A stretch of 64,000 bases of DNA, taken from NCBI GenBank assembly GCA_028277845.1, contig JANQFL010000024.1, positions 62,001 to 126,000 of the forward strand, in the 5' to 3' direction. Positions 34,694 through 44,063 of this stretch are shown in pieces. A model generated the notes under the pieces. It saw only the letters and a program-made list of their open reading frames with translations. It was not told the DNA's origin and ran no database searches. A program made the position numbers and the translations under genes. The stretch comes from Sneathiellales bacterium (GTDB lineage: Bacteria; Pseudomonadota; Alphaproteobacteria; JANQFL01). Positions within the stretch are counted from its first letter, which is position 1. Each line of letters begins with the position of its first letter.

Positions 34694-35587
34694 GTGCCAG
34701 TCTACAGCATGACCGGATTTGCCCGGGAACAAGGTCACCTAGACGATGCGTCCTGGGTTTGGGAAGTCAAGAGCGTCAACGGCAAGTCTCTTGATGTTCG
34801 GCTTCGCACGCCCTCGGGGATGGACGCCCTGGAATCCAAAGTCCGGGCGTTGTGCGCGGACCGCGTTAGCCGTGGCAACGTTTCGATCGGATTGCAGATG
34901 GGCCCTGAAACCCGCCCGGTCACGATGCAGGTCAATCAAGATGTCCTTCATCAATTGAAGGAGATTGTTTCCGAAATCGCCCTCGAATTCGGTGCGCAGC
35001 CGCCTCGTGTGGACGGCTTGTTGTCGGTCCGCGGAGTCATCGAATATGTCGAACAGTCCGAAACCGAGGACGAGCTTGCGGCACGCGAACAGGCGATGCT
35101 GGACAGTCTGATCAGTGCGCTGGATTCACTCAAGCAATCCCGACTGACCGAAGGCGCGAAGCTCGACACCGTCATGCGGCAACTGGTTGAAGAACTGGAA
35201 GGATTGACCGAGGCTGCAGGGCGTTGTGAATCGACTCAACCGGACGCCATCCGAAAACGGTTGTCGGAGCAGATATCGCGGCTGACGGAGTCCGACACGG
35301 TGATCAGCGACGAACGTCTGGCGCAGGAAGCAGCCGTTTTGGCGACCAAAGCCGATATCACCGAGGAAATCGATCGTCTGAACGCCCACGTCGGCGCGGC
35401 GCGGGACCTGTTGAACAATGCCGATGGCGGACCAATTGGACGTAAACTGGATTTCCTTGCACAAGAGTTCAACCGGGAAGCGAACACACTGTGTTCCAAG
35501 TCCAACGACATTGCGCTTACGCAGATTGGCCTTGATATGAAGGCCGCGATTGACCGTTTTCGCGAGCAGTGTCAGAACATCGAGTAG
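34694..35587 (+). CDS. yicC: YicC family endoribonuclease
   Basis: A 297-residue protein of the YicC/YloC family, reported to act as endoribonucleases on RNA. The N-terminal YSMTGFAREQG (about residues 4-14), VWEVKSVNGKSLDVRLR (about 22-38) and the C-terminal GGPIGRKLDFLAQEFNREANTL-type block (as GRKLDFLAQEFNREANT and SKSNDI) are diagnostic. The GTG start has GAGG 5 bases before it. It is next to gmk, a linkage found across bacteria. Confidence 0.93.
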   Translation: MPVYSMTGFAREQGHLDDASWVWEVKSVNGKSLDVRLRTPSGMDALESKVRALCADRVSRGNVSIGLQMGPETRPVTMQVNQDVLHQLKEIVSEIALEFGAQPPRVDGLLSVRGVIEYVEQSETEDELAAREQAMLDSLISALDSLKQSRLTEGAKLDTVMRQLVEELEGLTEAAGRCESTQPDAIRKRLSEQISRLTESDTVISDERLAQEAAVLATKADITEEIDRLNAHVGAARDLLNNADGGPIGRKLDFLAQEFNREANTLCSKSNDIALTQIGLDMKAAIDRFREQCQNIE

Positions 35588-35603
35588 AAAATTGACGGCC
35601 GGC

Positions 35604-36233
35604 ATGGACATTGGAAGACGCGGACTGATGTTTGTATTGTCTTCGCCTTCGGGCGCGGGCAAAACCACCATTTCAAGACGGCTTCTTGATCGCGATCCGC
35701 AGATCGTGATGTCGGTGTCGGCGACAACCCGCCCGCCCAGGCCGGGTGAGAAGGATGGCGTCGACTATCACTTTGTCGATCCCACCGAATTCGACCTGAT
35801 GCTGAATCGCATGGAACTGCTGGAATCGGCCAAAGTCTTCGATCACTATTACGGCACGCCGGTGGAACCGGTGGAGGACGCGCTCGAACAAGGGCTGGAT
35901 GTCCTGTTCGATATCGACTGGCAGGGAACGCAGCAGCTTGCTCAGAGAAAGCGTGACGACCTGGTCAGCGTCTTCATTCTGCCCCCGTCGACGCGCGAGC
36001 TCGAAACCAGGCTGCGAGGACGCGCCCAGGACAGTGCCGCGGTTGTCGCCAAACGAATGTCGCAGGCATCGGACGAAATCAGCCATTGGGCCGAATACGA
36101 CTATATCGTCGTCAACGACGATGTGGATCAGTGCCTGGAAGAGGTCTACGCTATTTTGGTGGCGGAACGGCTGAAAAGAGTCCGGCGTACCGGTCTGATC
36201 GATTTCGTCAAGGCGCTGCGCGAAGGCTACTGA
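35604..36233 (+). CDS. gmk: Guanylate kinase
   Basis: Gmk phosphorylates GMP to GDP. ATG 35604 is preferred, giving 209 residues; the frame is open upstream into yicC. The P-loop is SSPSGAGKTTI (about residues 12-22). SVSATTRPPRPGEKDGVDYHF (residues 36 onward; key Arg and Tyr) is the GMP site, and DIDWQGTQQL holds the Walker B Asp. Its last bases overlap the convergent rsmA gene by 7. With rpoZ and rsh in the same window it links GTP supply to (p)ppGpp control, by known biochemistry. Confidence 0.96.
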   Translation: MDIGRRGLMFVLSSPSGAGKTTISRRLLDRDPQIVMSVSATTRPPRPGEKDGVDYHFVDPTEFDLMLNRMELLESAKVFDHYYGTPVEPVEDALEQGLDVLFDIDWQGTQQLAQRKRDDLVSVFILPPSTRELETRLRGRAQDSAAVVAKRMSQASDEISHWAEYDYIVVNDDVDQCLEEVYAILVAERLKRVRRTGLIDFVKALREGY

Positions 36234-37081
36234 GCCTCTTCGCCTCGCATCTGTCGAAGCTGGGCGCTGATGGCGCAGAATTCGGGGATTGAAAGCTGTT
36301 CCGCGCGTTGCCTGCCGTCGATGCCGGCGCGGCTTAGCAACGATTCCGGATCCTGAGAGAGTGATTTGAGGCTACTGCGCAGCATCTTGCGCCTCTGTCC
36401 AAATGCCGTCTTTACCACGAGGGAAAGCGTTTCCGCGTCGGCTGGGGCGAGAACCTCGCCTCTTGGCACCAATTGGATCAGTGTGGACATGACTTTGGGC
36501 GGCGGCGTGAATGCGCGCGCCGGAATATCGAACAGTTTCTTTACCTTGCAACGCCATTGCGCCATCACGGCCAAACGGCCATAGGCCTTGCTCCCAACAT
36601 CGGCAGCTATCCGGTCGGCGACTTCTTTCTGGAACAGCAAGGTCATGCTGCAAAAATGGTCATGCGCATCCAGCCACTTGAACAGCAGGGCCGTGCCGAC
36701 GTTGTAAGGTAGATTGGCCACGATCGCCGATCCTTCGGGAAGCAGGTTTCTCTCATCGACCTTCAAAGCGTCGTCTTCGACAATACGGAGCCGGTTCGGG
36801 TATTGCGCCGACAGTTCCTCCAAAGCCTGGATACACCGGTTGTCCCGTTCAACCGAAACAATATGTGGGGTATCGGTGGCAAGCAGCGACCGCGTCAGTC
36901 CGCCGGGTCCGGGTCCGACTTCCAGAACGGTGTCCACGGCGTTCAGGTCGGCCGACCGGACGATGCGGTCAGTCAAATTGGAATCGAGCAAGAAATGCTG
37001 GCCGAGAGACTTCCGTGCTCCCAGGTCGTAACGGGCTATCACGTCGCGAAGAGGCGGTAGCGGCGAGAGCGGGATTGCCAT
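36227..37081 (-). CDS. rsmA: 16S rRNA (adenine1518/1519-N6) dimethyltransferase
   Basis: RsmA (KsgA) dimethylates two adenosines near the 3-prime end of 16S rRNA late in 30S assembly. From ATG 37081 it has 284 residues. SLGQHFLLDSNLTDRIV (about residues 23-39) begins the domain; VLEVGPGPGGLTRSLL is the SAM motif and ANLPYNVGTALL carries the NLPY catalytic signature. AGGG lies 8 bases before the ATG. It ends the lptF-lptG-lptD-surA-pdxA-rsmA series, matching the E. coli lptD-surA-pdxA-rsmA order. Confidence 0.96.
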   Translation of the reverse strand: MAIPLSPLPPLRDVIARYDLGARKSLGQHFLLDSNLTDRIVRSADLNAVDTVLEVGPGPGGLTRSLLATDTPHIVSVERDNRCIQALEELSAQYPNRLRIVEDDALKVDERNLLPEGSAIVANLPYNVGTALLFKWLDAHDHFCSMTLLFQKEVADRIAADVGSKAYGRLAVMAQWRCKVKKLFDIPARAFTPPPKVMSTLIQLVPRGEVLAPADAETLSLVVKTAFGQRRKMLRSSLKSLSQDPESLLSRAGIDGRQRAEQLSIPEFCAISAQLRQMRGEEAQ

Positions 37082-37089
37082 GTTTGGCC

Positions 37090-38112
37090 CTAACCCGAAA
37101 CTTTGGACCGGTTCCGGGCGATCTCGGTCGCGGTACGTATCGCGGCAATCAGACTTGACGGATTGGCCGTGCCTTTTCCCGCCAAGGGCAAAGCCGTACC
37201 ATGATCCGGTGAGGTGCGGACGATATCCAGACCGAGAGTGATATTGACGCCGTTCTCGAAATCGATGGTCTTCAATGGGATCAAAGCCTGGTCGTGATAC
37301 ATGCACAGGCAGGCGTCGAAACGGTCGCGTCCGGTCGCGTGGAACAAACTGTCGGATGGTTCCGGACCATAGGCTTCGATGGAGGTCTGGCGTAGCCGAG
37401 CAACCGCGGGCCGGACAATTTGTTCGTCTTCATCGCCGAGGTTGCCATTTTCGCCGGCATGCGGGTTGAGCCCTGCCACGGCAATCGTGGGATTGGATAA
37501 CGCGAAATCGGTCGTCAGGGATTTGGCCACGACCTTTCCGGTCTCGACAATCAGATTTGTTGTCAACGAATCAATCGCTTCTCTCAGCGAGCAATGAATA
37601 GTGACCGGAACAACCCGCAATCCCGGGCACGCAAGCATCATGACGGCATTCGATTTTGCTTCGCATAGATGTGCCAAATACTCCGTGTGTCCCGGATAGC
37701 CAAAACCGGATTCCATGAGAATACCTTTGTGAATCGGGTTCGTGACCACACCGGAGATGCGATGATTGCGTGCCCATTCGACCGCCTTGCGAATGGATTC
37801 CAAAACGGCCTCATTGTTTTTTGGGTTGAGCTTCCCGGGTAGTGCGTCGGTTTTCCGTCCGACCGGGCAGACCGGAAGTCCAGCCTGGAAGACCTCGGGA
37901 GCGTCTTCCGGCGAGGCAATCTCAACGACCGGGATATTGACGTTCAGTATCTCTGCCAGCCGACCCAACCTGTCGGGATCGTCGATAAGAAAAAAGCTGT
38001 TTCGATAGTCGGAAGCACTGGCAAGGATCTTCCAAGCGGATAGGGAAATCTCCCCGCCTATGCCGGCAGGGTCGCCCATTGTGATCGCCAGAGGTAAGGC
38101 TTGATTGCTCAT
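37090..38112 (-). CDS. pdxA: 4-hydroxythreonine-4-phosphate dehydrogenase
   Basis: PdxA oxidises 4-phosphohydroxy-L-threonine with NAD+ in vitamin B6 synthesis, producing the unstable partner consumed by PdxJ. The 340-residue protein has the start block LAITMGDPAGIGGEI, a metal-binding His in FGYPGHTEYLAHL, another in YHDQALIPLKTIDF and one in TSPDHGTALPLAGKG. It lies 14 bases after surA and 8 bases before rsmA. Confidence 0.97.
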   Translation of the reverse strand: MSNQALPLAITMGDPAGIGGEISLSAWKILASASDYRNSFFLIDDPDRLGRLAEILNVNIPVVEIASPEDAPEVFQAGLPVCPVGRKTDALPGKLNPKNNEAVLESIRKAVEWARNHRISGVVTNPIHKGILMESGFGYPGHTEYLAHLCEAKSNAVMMLACPGLRVVPVTIHCSLREAIDSLTTNLIVETGKVVAKSLTTDFALSNPTIAVAGLNPHAGENGNLGDEDEQIVRPAVARLRQTSIEAYGPEPSDSLFHATGRDRFDACLCMYHDQALIPLKTIDFENGVNITLGLDIVRTSPDHGTALPLAGKGTANPSSLIAAIRTATEIARNRSKVSG

Positions 38113-38126
38113 GCCGGAAACAGCGG

Positions 38127-39398
38127 CTAGCGCATTTCGACAAGAGCGTCACGGCGAAGGTCACGAATAAACCGGCGCGCCATCATATCCAGCCGTTGTT
38201 CGACCAGTTGATTGCGAACCGATGTACGCGTCGGTATCGACGAGGCGGGATTGGTTCGGCTGCAGACCACCAGGACGTGAATGCCGACACTCGTGCGTAC
38301 CGGCGCCGAAACGTCTCCAGCCAGGAGGTCCTTTACCGCACCCTGAAATTCTACGGGCAGATCCTTCATTTTCAGGGTGCCCAGTGAACCCGACATGGGT
38401 GAATCGATTTCCTTGGCTAGCGCATCGACACTGCCGCATTTGTTTATTCTGCCTCGTAAACTGTTGGCCTGTGACATTCGACGGTTGACCTCGGCTTCAT
38501 CCGTCGAAGCCGACAGTGGTATGACAAGTTGGGTGAGGTTAAACGTAATGTCGCCCGGGTCGGCCTTCGCTATCCTGCGACGGTCTCGAAGGGCCAGTAT
38601 GTAGTATCCGCCAACACTGCGGACAGGGTCCGAATAGGTCCTGGGGGACATCGCGTTCAGTGCGGATTCCAATTCCTCCTGCAGTTGGCCTGACTGTACC
38701 CAGCCGATTTCGCCACCGGCAGCGGCGGTCGTTCCTTGGCTGAATTGCCGGGCAATCGCGGCGAAATTCGCTCCCTTTCGGACCTGAACCGTTATGCGTT
38801 CCGCAAACCGGCGGACTTCTTCCTCTTTTTCAGGTGATTCAACGGGGAGAAAAATCTCCGAAACCAGGTTTTGCTGCTTGCCCACATTCTCCGAGTATCG
38901 CTGCAAAACCGCATCGATCTCGTCATCGCCGATATTGACAAATCGACCGAACTTTCTTCCGACGAGTTTGCGCCACGATAGTTCGGCTTCGATCTGTTGT
39001 TCCAGTGAGTAGGGGTCGACGCCGCTTCGTTCGAGCACGGAGCGAAAGCGGTCCGGTGTCATGTTGTTCTGGTTGGCAATCCGTCCAAATGCTCGTGCTA
39101 TTTCCGGCTCGGTGACCGAAATGCTGGCTCTCTGGGCTTCCTGCATTTTCAGACGGTCCGAAATAAGCGCGTTCAGGACTTGTTTCCGAAGCCGTCTTTG
39201 TGTGTCTGGGTCCCGAGGCAATCCGGTTGAACCGAGCACGATTCTCAGCCGTTGTTCCATATCGTAGGCCGAGATGATCTCATCATTGACGGTTGCAACG
39301 ATCCGCTGGACTTCCTGCGCGGGGGATCGTGCGATGGAATACGCTTCCGTAAAGACAAAAGCGAATAACAGCAGTCGGAGGAATGGGAGGCGTGTCAT
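38127..39398 (-). CDS. surA: Periplasmic chaperone/peptidyl-prolyl isomerase SurA
   Basis: SurA escorts outer-membrane proteins across the periplasm to BAM. From ATG 39398 (423 residues) a Sec signal peptide is predicted (MTRLPFLRLLLFAFVF, cleavage near AQE). The SurA N-domain follows with VATVNDEIISAYDMEQRL and LRKQVLNALISDRLKM. One PpiC-type parvulin region is clear (FSQGTTAAAGGEIGWVQSGQL, about residues 223-243), and a second, poorly conserved one lies near DVSAPVRTSVGIHVLVV. It sits directly downstream of lptD, a likely client. Confidence 0.92.
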   Translation of the reverse strand: MTRLPFLRLLLFAFVFTEAYSIARSPAQEVQRIVATVNDEIISAYDMEQRLRIVLGSTGLPRDPDTQRRLRKQVLNALISDRLKMQEAQRASISVTEPEIARAFGRIANQNNMTPDRFRSVLERSGVDPYSLEQQIEAELSWRKLVGRKFGRFVNIGDDEIDAVLQRYSENVGKQQNLVSEIFLPVESPEKEEEVRRFAERITVQVRKGANFAAIARQFSQGTTAAAGGEIGWVQSGQLQEELESALNAMSPRTYSDPVRSVGGYYILALRDRRRIAKADPGDITFNLTQLVIPLSASTDEAEVNRRMSQANSLRGRINKCGSVDALAKEIDSPMSGSLGTLKMKDLPVEFQGAVKDLLAGDVSAPVRTSVGIHVLVVCSRTNPASSIPTRTSVRNQLVEQRLDMMARRFIRDLRRDALVEMR

Positions 39399-39510
39399 CG
39401 CTTGGTGACTATGTATGGGCGGCTGGTTTGGGCAAAGCTGTCGAACGGGATGGCATCTTGGCATTCAACCTGAGCGTGATACAACGATTAAAGGTGTGAT
39501 TTGTGGCAGA

Positions 39511-41709
39511 TTACCCGAGTCCTCGCAAGACGACCCGGAAATTGAAGTCGGTGGAGGGCTGAATGTCCCGATCCTGCGTAAATCTGCGCTCCATGCCGAA
39601 ACTGACTTCAATACATTCATCCAGATAAGTCAGGGTGCCACCATACTTAATAGTGCCGCCGTCATCGGTCAGGTCGATTTGATCGTAGGCCGTGAGCGTC
39701 CAGTTCGGTGTGATCTTGGCCGTGCCCGAAAGCCTGAGTTCTTCACGGCTGATGAATTCGTCGTTGGCGAGTTCGTCCTCGAGCTCCGCATACCCGACTT
39801 TGAAACGCAACGCTTTGGGACCGGCTTCCAGGTCGATCTCGTTTCGTCGAATGTTCAGGGAATCGCGGTCCATCCGAAAGCGCTGTGTGTAACTCAGATA
39901 TGGGCCCGGAACGATTTGTATCCGCCCGACATAGTCCGAAAGATGTTCCTCCAGACCGGTGTTGCCGTCAAACGTTCCACTTTTTCTGGCTCTGAGTGTC
40001 TGTCCGAACAGGAACGAACTGTAACCGCCGCTTTCGCCGTAGACACCGGCGCGCAGACCGTAATTGAGGCGTGGCCCGTCTTCGACTCTGTCGATGCCGG
40101 GGAACCTGTTTTCGCTGAACAGGTTCGTGTCGTCGAATTCAAAGCTCTGCGAGTCCTCGTTCGGGATGTTTTTGGAATTGCCTTCGTTGGGCGTGACGAC
40201 CGCCTGTACGATCGGTTCGATGATCTGACGCGTGGTGCCGTCCCGGCGCACAAACGGATAGCGCCAGTCGAAGGACAGTGTGGGCCAGATACGTCCGTCA
40301 AAGCCGTCCTCCTGGTTGCCGCCCGACCGGTTCAGGCTGCCGTCGGAATCGTTGACGACGTATCCATCGGCGCGGACATTGGCATTGAGTGTATAGACGT
40401 CGCCCGCCGGTCCGATGTAGGGGAGCCGCCAGCCGACATTGGCCGACATGCGGGTCGTGTCGCGTCCATCCGTTCGGACCAGCGACAGGAAGCTGGTTTC
40501 GAAGTTGAAACGCTGGCCGAGTTTCCCGGGTTCTCCGACATAGCTGTATTCCAGCAGCGGCAACACGTGCGGGGTCTGGCCGGACTCTTGATTCTGACGC
40601 AGATCCTGGTAGGCCCAGGCGTTTGCGGCCGCGTAGTTTCGGCCACGAAACCCTTCGATATAGGCGTTGCTTTCCAGGACATCGCTGCCGCTAATGCGAT
40701 ACCTGTCCAAATAGGTGTCGTCGCTTGAGGCAAAGGCGCTGAAACCCCAACGCCATGTGTCGTCGATGTCGAACTTGCCGTCTCCGCGTAAGTGGCCGCG
40801 TATCTCCCGGTCGCCTTCCAACTGGTTATTGGCGTCCCGTTTTTCCGGATAGGTGACACTTGCGTCGAATTTATACTCGCCTGTTTCCGTGCGCTCGCGA
40901 TATTCGCCGGCGAGAATGACACCTTCCTTGGTGGTGAAGGTGGGAGAAAACGTCAGGTCGCGGTGCGGGGCGATGACCCAGTAGTAAGGAACCGTGACCA
41001 TCGATCCGAGTTCACTGGTGGACTTGAGGGAAGGCGCAAGAAATCCGCTCTTTCGCTTCACCGTCGGGTCGGGGTGCGAGAAGAACGGCGAATAGGCGAT
41101 CGGCACGCCATAAACCTCAAGAACGACATCCTTGTAGTCTATTCTCTGCGCCAGCTGATTGTGTTCGACTTTATGCGCTTTCAATTGCCAGAGCGGGGCG
41201 CGTCCGGGATTGTCGGGGCACAGATTGCAAGGGGAATAGACGGCCTTGGACATGATGGTCTTGTTGCCGTCCCGTCGCGACGCCGCGTTGGCGGCCATGC
41301 GTGAATTGTCGCTCAGCAGCGCCCTGATGCCGAAAATGAATCCGTTGCGGAGCTGATCGCGCAGTTGAACCTTGTCGGCAAAAAAGACTTCACCGGTGGG
41401 TTCGAGAATGACGACATTTCCTTCCGCCGAGACGACGTCATTACGGGTGTCGTACGACACACGGTCGGCCCGCAATATCCGTTCGTCGGTCGTGATTTCG
41501 ACTTTACCCTCGGCGGAAACCACGCCCTTGGCCTGATCGTGCTGAACCTGCTCGGCCGTAATCAGCACGCCCGGGTCTTGCGACGGCGGAGAAATGTCGG
41601 CCGGTGCGGTTTGCGAATATGAAAGCTGCGGCGAGGCGGCAAGCAGCAAGCCGGTCATCAATGCGATCGCAGAAACACGGGCGGACACCCGCGGAATGAA
41701 ATCAACCAT
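39511..41709 (-). CDS. lptD: LPS-assembly protein LptD
   Basis: LptD is the outer-membrane beta-barrel that inserts lipopolysaccharide into the outer leaflet. The 732-residue protein starts with a signal peptide (about residues 10-33), then an OstA/LptA-like jellyroll (ITAEQVQHDQAKGVVSAEGKVEI, key QVQHD and GKVEI, about residues 50-130), then a long barrel domain with alternating aromatic strands, ending VVLRGLG. SPFFSHPDPTVKRKSGFL is a conserved LptD segment. Its ATG overlaps the lptG stop by 8 bases. LptE and the cysteine pattern were not verified. Confidence 0.95.
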   Translation of the reverse strand: MVDFIPRVSARVSAIALMTGLLLAASPQLSYSQTAPADISPPSQDPGVLITAEQVQHDQAKGVVSAEGKVEITTDERILRADRVSYDTRNDVVSAEGNVVILEPTGEVFFADKVQLRDQLRNGFIFGIRALLSDNSRMAANAASRRDGNKTIMSKAVYSPCNLCPDNPGRAPLWQLKAHKVEHNQLAQRIDYKDVVLEVYGVPIAYSPFFSHPDPTVKRKSGFLAPSLKSTSELGSMVTVPYYWVIAPHRDLTFSPTFTTKEGVILAGEYRERTETGEYKFDASVTYPEKRDANNQLEGDREIRGHLRGDGKFDIDDTWRWGFSAFASSDDTYLDRYRISGSDVLESNAYIEGFRGRNYAAANAWAYQDLRQNQESGQTPHVLPLLEYSYVGEPGKLGQRFNFETSFLSLVRTDGRDTTRMSANVGWRLPYIGPAGDVYTLNANVRADGYVVNDSDGSLNRSGGNQEDGFDGRIWPTLSFDWRYPFVRRDGTTRQIIEPIVQAVVTPNEGNSKNIPNEDSQSFEFDDTNLFSENRFPGIDRVEDGPRLNYGLRAGVYGESGGYSSFLFGQTLRARKSGTFDGNTGLEEHLSDYVGRIQIVPGPYLSYTQRFRMDRDSLNIRRNEIDLEAGPKALRFKVGYAELEDELANDEFISREELRLSGTAKITPNWTLTAYDQIDLTDDGGTIKYGGTLTYLDECIEVSFGMERRFTQDRDIQPSTDFNFRVVLRGLG

Positions 41710-42796
41710 CTTCTAGATGGAACAAGGTTCCCATCCCCAACAATGCACACGCTCCCGCCGGAATCCACGCCGCCATGATCGGCGGGATTTCGCCAGTAAT
41801 TCCAAATGCCCGAACTATGTCCGAAAGAAAGTAGAAAATAAAGCCGACGGCGACACCGACGGCAGCCAGAAGGCCGGTTCCGCCGCGCCGGGTCAGCCGC
41901 AACGAGAACGTTGCCGCGATAAGTACCATGGCGCACAGAAGCAGCGGTTGCGACAGGATACTGTGCCAGTGAAGCCTGTGTCTGACGGCTGAGAATCCCG
42001 CTTCTTCCAGCGTTTCGATAAAGCGCGGCAGGTCCCAGAACGACAAGGTTTCCGGCGACGCAAAGCTTTCCTGGATTTGTTCGAGAGTGAGAGACGTTTT
42101 CAGCCGGAATGTCTCCCGGAACTCCGCCGGTTGGTCGGGTCCGGTCATCACGGCCGCCTTCAGGTGCCAGTAGCCGTTTTCCAGGCGGGCTGCGGCCGCA
42201 TCGATTCTGCCGACGAACGTATCCTTGCCTTCATAGAGAAAGATGATGACGTCCTCGAGCGCGACACCCTGATTGGAGACACGGAGGGCGTGGACAACGG
42301 ATTGACCGGCCGCATCCGACTGGCGCAACCAAAGGCCGGAGCTTGACACGGCCAGCATACTGGTCTGCCCCCGCAGATATTTCGCTTCGAGGTTTTCGTA
42401 CCGCGAAACCAGTGCCGACGATACCGGGTTGAACACGGTCATGGTGAAAATGCCGATCATGAGCGCGATCAGGAGTCCGGGAGCGAGGAACTGCCAGGCG
42501 GACACCCCGGAAGACCGCGCCACGACCAATTCGTTCGTCCGGGTCAACCGGTTCAACGTCAGCATGCCACCGAACAGTGTGGCGAATGGCAGGGTCTTCT
42601 CGGCCAGGGACGGGACCTGCAACAGCGTCATTTCGATGACAACGGAAACGCCGGCCTCTTTGATGTCGGAGGCCCGTCTCAGCAGTTCAATGACGTCGGC
42701 GATGAGTATCAGGCAGAGGAATACGGCAAACACCAGGCCAATGCCCAACAGGAACTGCCGGCCGATATAGATCGATAGAATCGGGGACAGTCGCAT
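41702..42796 (-). CDS. lptG: LPS export ABC transporter permease LptG
   Basis: LptG and LptF form the membrane part of the LptB2FG transporter that extracts lipopolysaccharide from the inner membrane. The 364-residue protein has three N-terminal helices (about residues 8-30, 55-80, 100-120), a periplasmic beta-jellyroll and three C-terminal helices, ending HLEDG. The block SLAEKTLPFATLFGGMLTLNRL is typical. Its ATG shares one base with the lptF stop (TGATG), so translation is coupled. lptB was not found in the window. Confidence 0.95.
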   Translation of the reverse strand: MRLSPILSIYIGRQFLLGIGLVFAVFLCLILIADVIELLRRASDIKEAGVSVVIEMTLLQVPSLAEKTLPFATLFGGMLTLNRLTRTNELVVARSSGVSAWQFLAPGLLIALMIGIFTMTVFNPVSSALVSRYENLEAKYLRGQTSMLAVSSSGLWLRQSDAAGQSVVHALRVSNQGVALEDVIIFLYEGKDTFVGRIDAAAARLENGYWHLKAAVMTGPDQPAEFRETFRLKTSLTLEQIQESFASPETLSFWDLPRFIETLEEAGFSAVRHRLHWHSILSQPLLLCAMVLIAATFSLRLTRRGGTGLLAAVGVAVGFIFYFLSDIVRAFGITGEIPPIMAAWIPAGACALLGMGTLFHLEDG

Positions 42797-43923
42797 CAGC
42801 CCATCCCTTCCACGGCCGTTTCCGATGGTTGGCGTTTGACCGAAGACGGCGCCCGCGCCAGCACGTAGACCACGGCCGCCAGCGAAACGAACAGATAAAG
42901 GTACATCAAGGGTACCAGGGATGGGGTTTTGCTGGCCATCGTCGTCAAACCGACGGCCATGGCCTCGAACGCGAGGGCGCTGACGGACGTGACCAGCAGC
43001 CGTTTGCCCATGCCGCGCCGGCTGAACTCGCCGGCAAGGACCGGAGCCAGCGCGATCAGTGCCAGAACAAGCGTATACAACGGCGTGATGATTCTGCGGT
43101 GACCCTCGACCCACAGCTTGTCCCGGTTGGCGATGTCGTCCGGCGTGGTGCCGGGATCGAACAGGTCCTGCAGGTACCGTTCCCCGGGCGAACGCCAGCG
43201 GGCACCCGGCTTCTCGATGAACTGGCTGAGGTCGAGCGTGTATTTCTCGAAATAGAGGAGCGACAGATTGCCCGAATTCCGGTCGACTTGCTGGCGGTTG
43301 CCTTTCTCCATGACGAACCTTGGGCCGTCGGCGCCGTTTATCAGCGCGCCACGCTCCGCCATCATCGACACCGGCTTGCCCGTGTCCCTGTTGTCGTGCA
43401 CCAGGATACCCAGGAGTTCGCCGGTCGGTTCGCGTTCCCGGATGTACACCGTCAGGCCGCGGGACAGGTTGTTGAACGTTCCTTCCTGCAACAGGACGGC
43501 CGCGAAATCCGAACGGAGTTTGTGCTGCTGGTCCTTGAACGTGCGGTAGGAATAGGGCGCCAGGTACATCACCATGAAATAGGTGACCAACGTGACGACG
43601 GCAGCGAAGATGAGAGCGGGGCGTGCGAGCATCGCCTTGCTCAATCCCGCCGCGGACAGTACAACCAACTCGGAATCGGATCGCAGCCGGTGATAGGTGA
43701 AAATGATGGACAGGAACAGCGCGACCGGCAGGACGATGGCCAGCATGCGCGGCAGCATCAACGACGTGAACTGGAGAAACGCCGTGACGGACAACCCGTT
43801 GACGACGATTTTGTCGATAAACTGCAGGCTCTGCGTCAACCAGATCACGCCGGCCAGAGCGAGAGTGGTGAACAGCATGGGTGCGGTCAGTTGCCGCAGG
43901 ATATAGCGGGTCACGCGCGACAT
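42796..43923 (-). CDS. lptF: LPS export ABC transporter permease LptF
   Basis: A 375-residue partner of LptG with the same layout: N-terminal helices, a periplasmic jellyroll (about residues 130-260) and C-terminal helices near LVLALIALAPVLAG. The conserved helix segment LPRMLAIVLPVALFLSIIFTYHRL and SELVVLSAAG mark the YjgP/YjgQ family. It is the first gene of the lptF-lptG-lptD-surA-pdxA-rsmA run and diverges from pepA. No ribosome binding site precedes the ATG; a TATAAT only 8 bases upstream suggests a leaderless message. Confidence 0.95.
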   Translation of the reverse strand: MSRVTRYILRQLTAPMLFTTLALAGVIWLTQSLQFIDKIVVNGLSVTAFLQFTSLMLPRMLAIVLPVALFLSIIFTYHRLRSDSELVVLSAAGLSKAMLARPALIFAAVVTLVTYFMVMYLAPYSYRTFKDQQHKLRSDFAAVLLQEGTFNNLSRGLTVYIREREPTGELLGILVHDNRDTGKPVSMMAERGALINGADGPRFVMEKGNRQQVDRNSGNLSLLYFEKYTLDLSQFIEKPGARWRSPGERYLQDLFDPGTTPDDIANRDKLWVEGHRRIITPLYTLVLALIALAPVLAGEFSRRGMGKRLLVTSVSALAFEAMAVGLTTMASKTPSLVPLMYLYLFVSLAAVVYVLARAPSSVKRQPSETAVEGMG

Positions 43924-43931
43924 CGGCGCGC

Positions 43932-43937
43932 ATTATA
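43932..43937 (-). promoter_or_regulatory. Consensus -10 box next to the lptF start
   Basis: TATAAT on the minus strand (43937-43932), 8 bases upstream of the lptF ATG. A transcript from it would start within a few bases of the start codon. No good -35 match is seen at 16-18 bases. Confidence 0.45.
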
Positions 43938-44063
43938 ACGACCGAATCACAATAGGATAGGGCGAAAAGTCAAAGTCTTTTCTTTGCTACGGCGCGCACT
44001 ATGATGATTGACAACGCATTCGATGGTTCGATTGAAGTAACACACGGCCAATGAGAGGAATTC

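Noticed and set aside
41702-43933. A single continuous frame across lptG and lptF on the minus strand, which could be read as a fusion
   Set aside because: Only the lptG half is protein-like in that frame. lptF is encoded in another frame and ends with a stop that overlaps the lptG ATG, so these are two genes.
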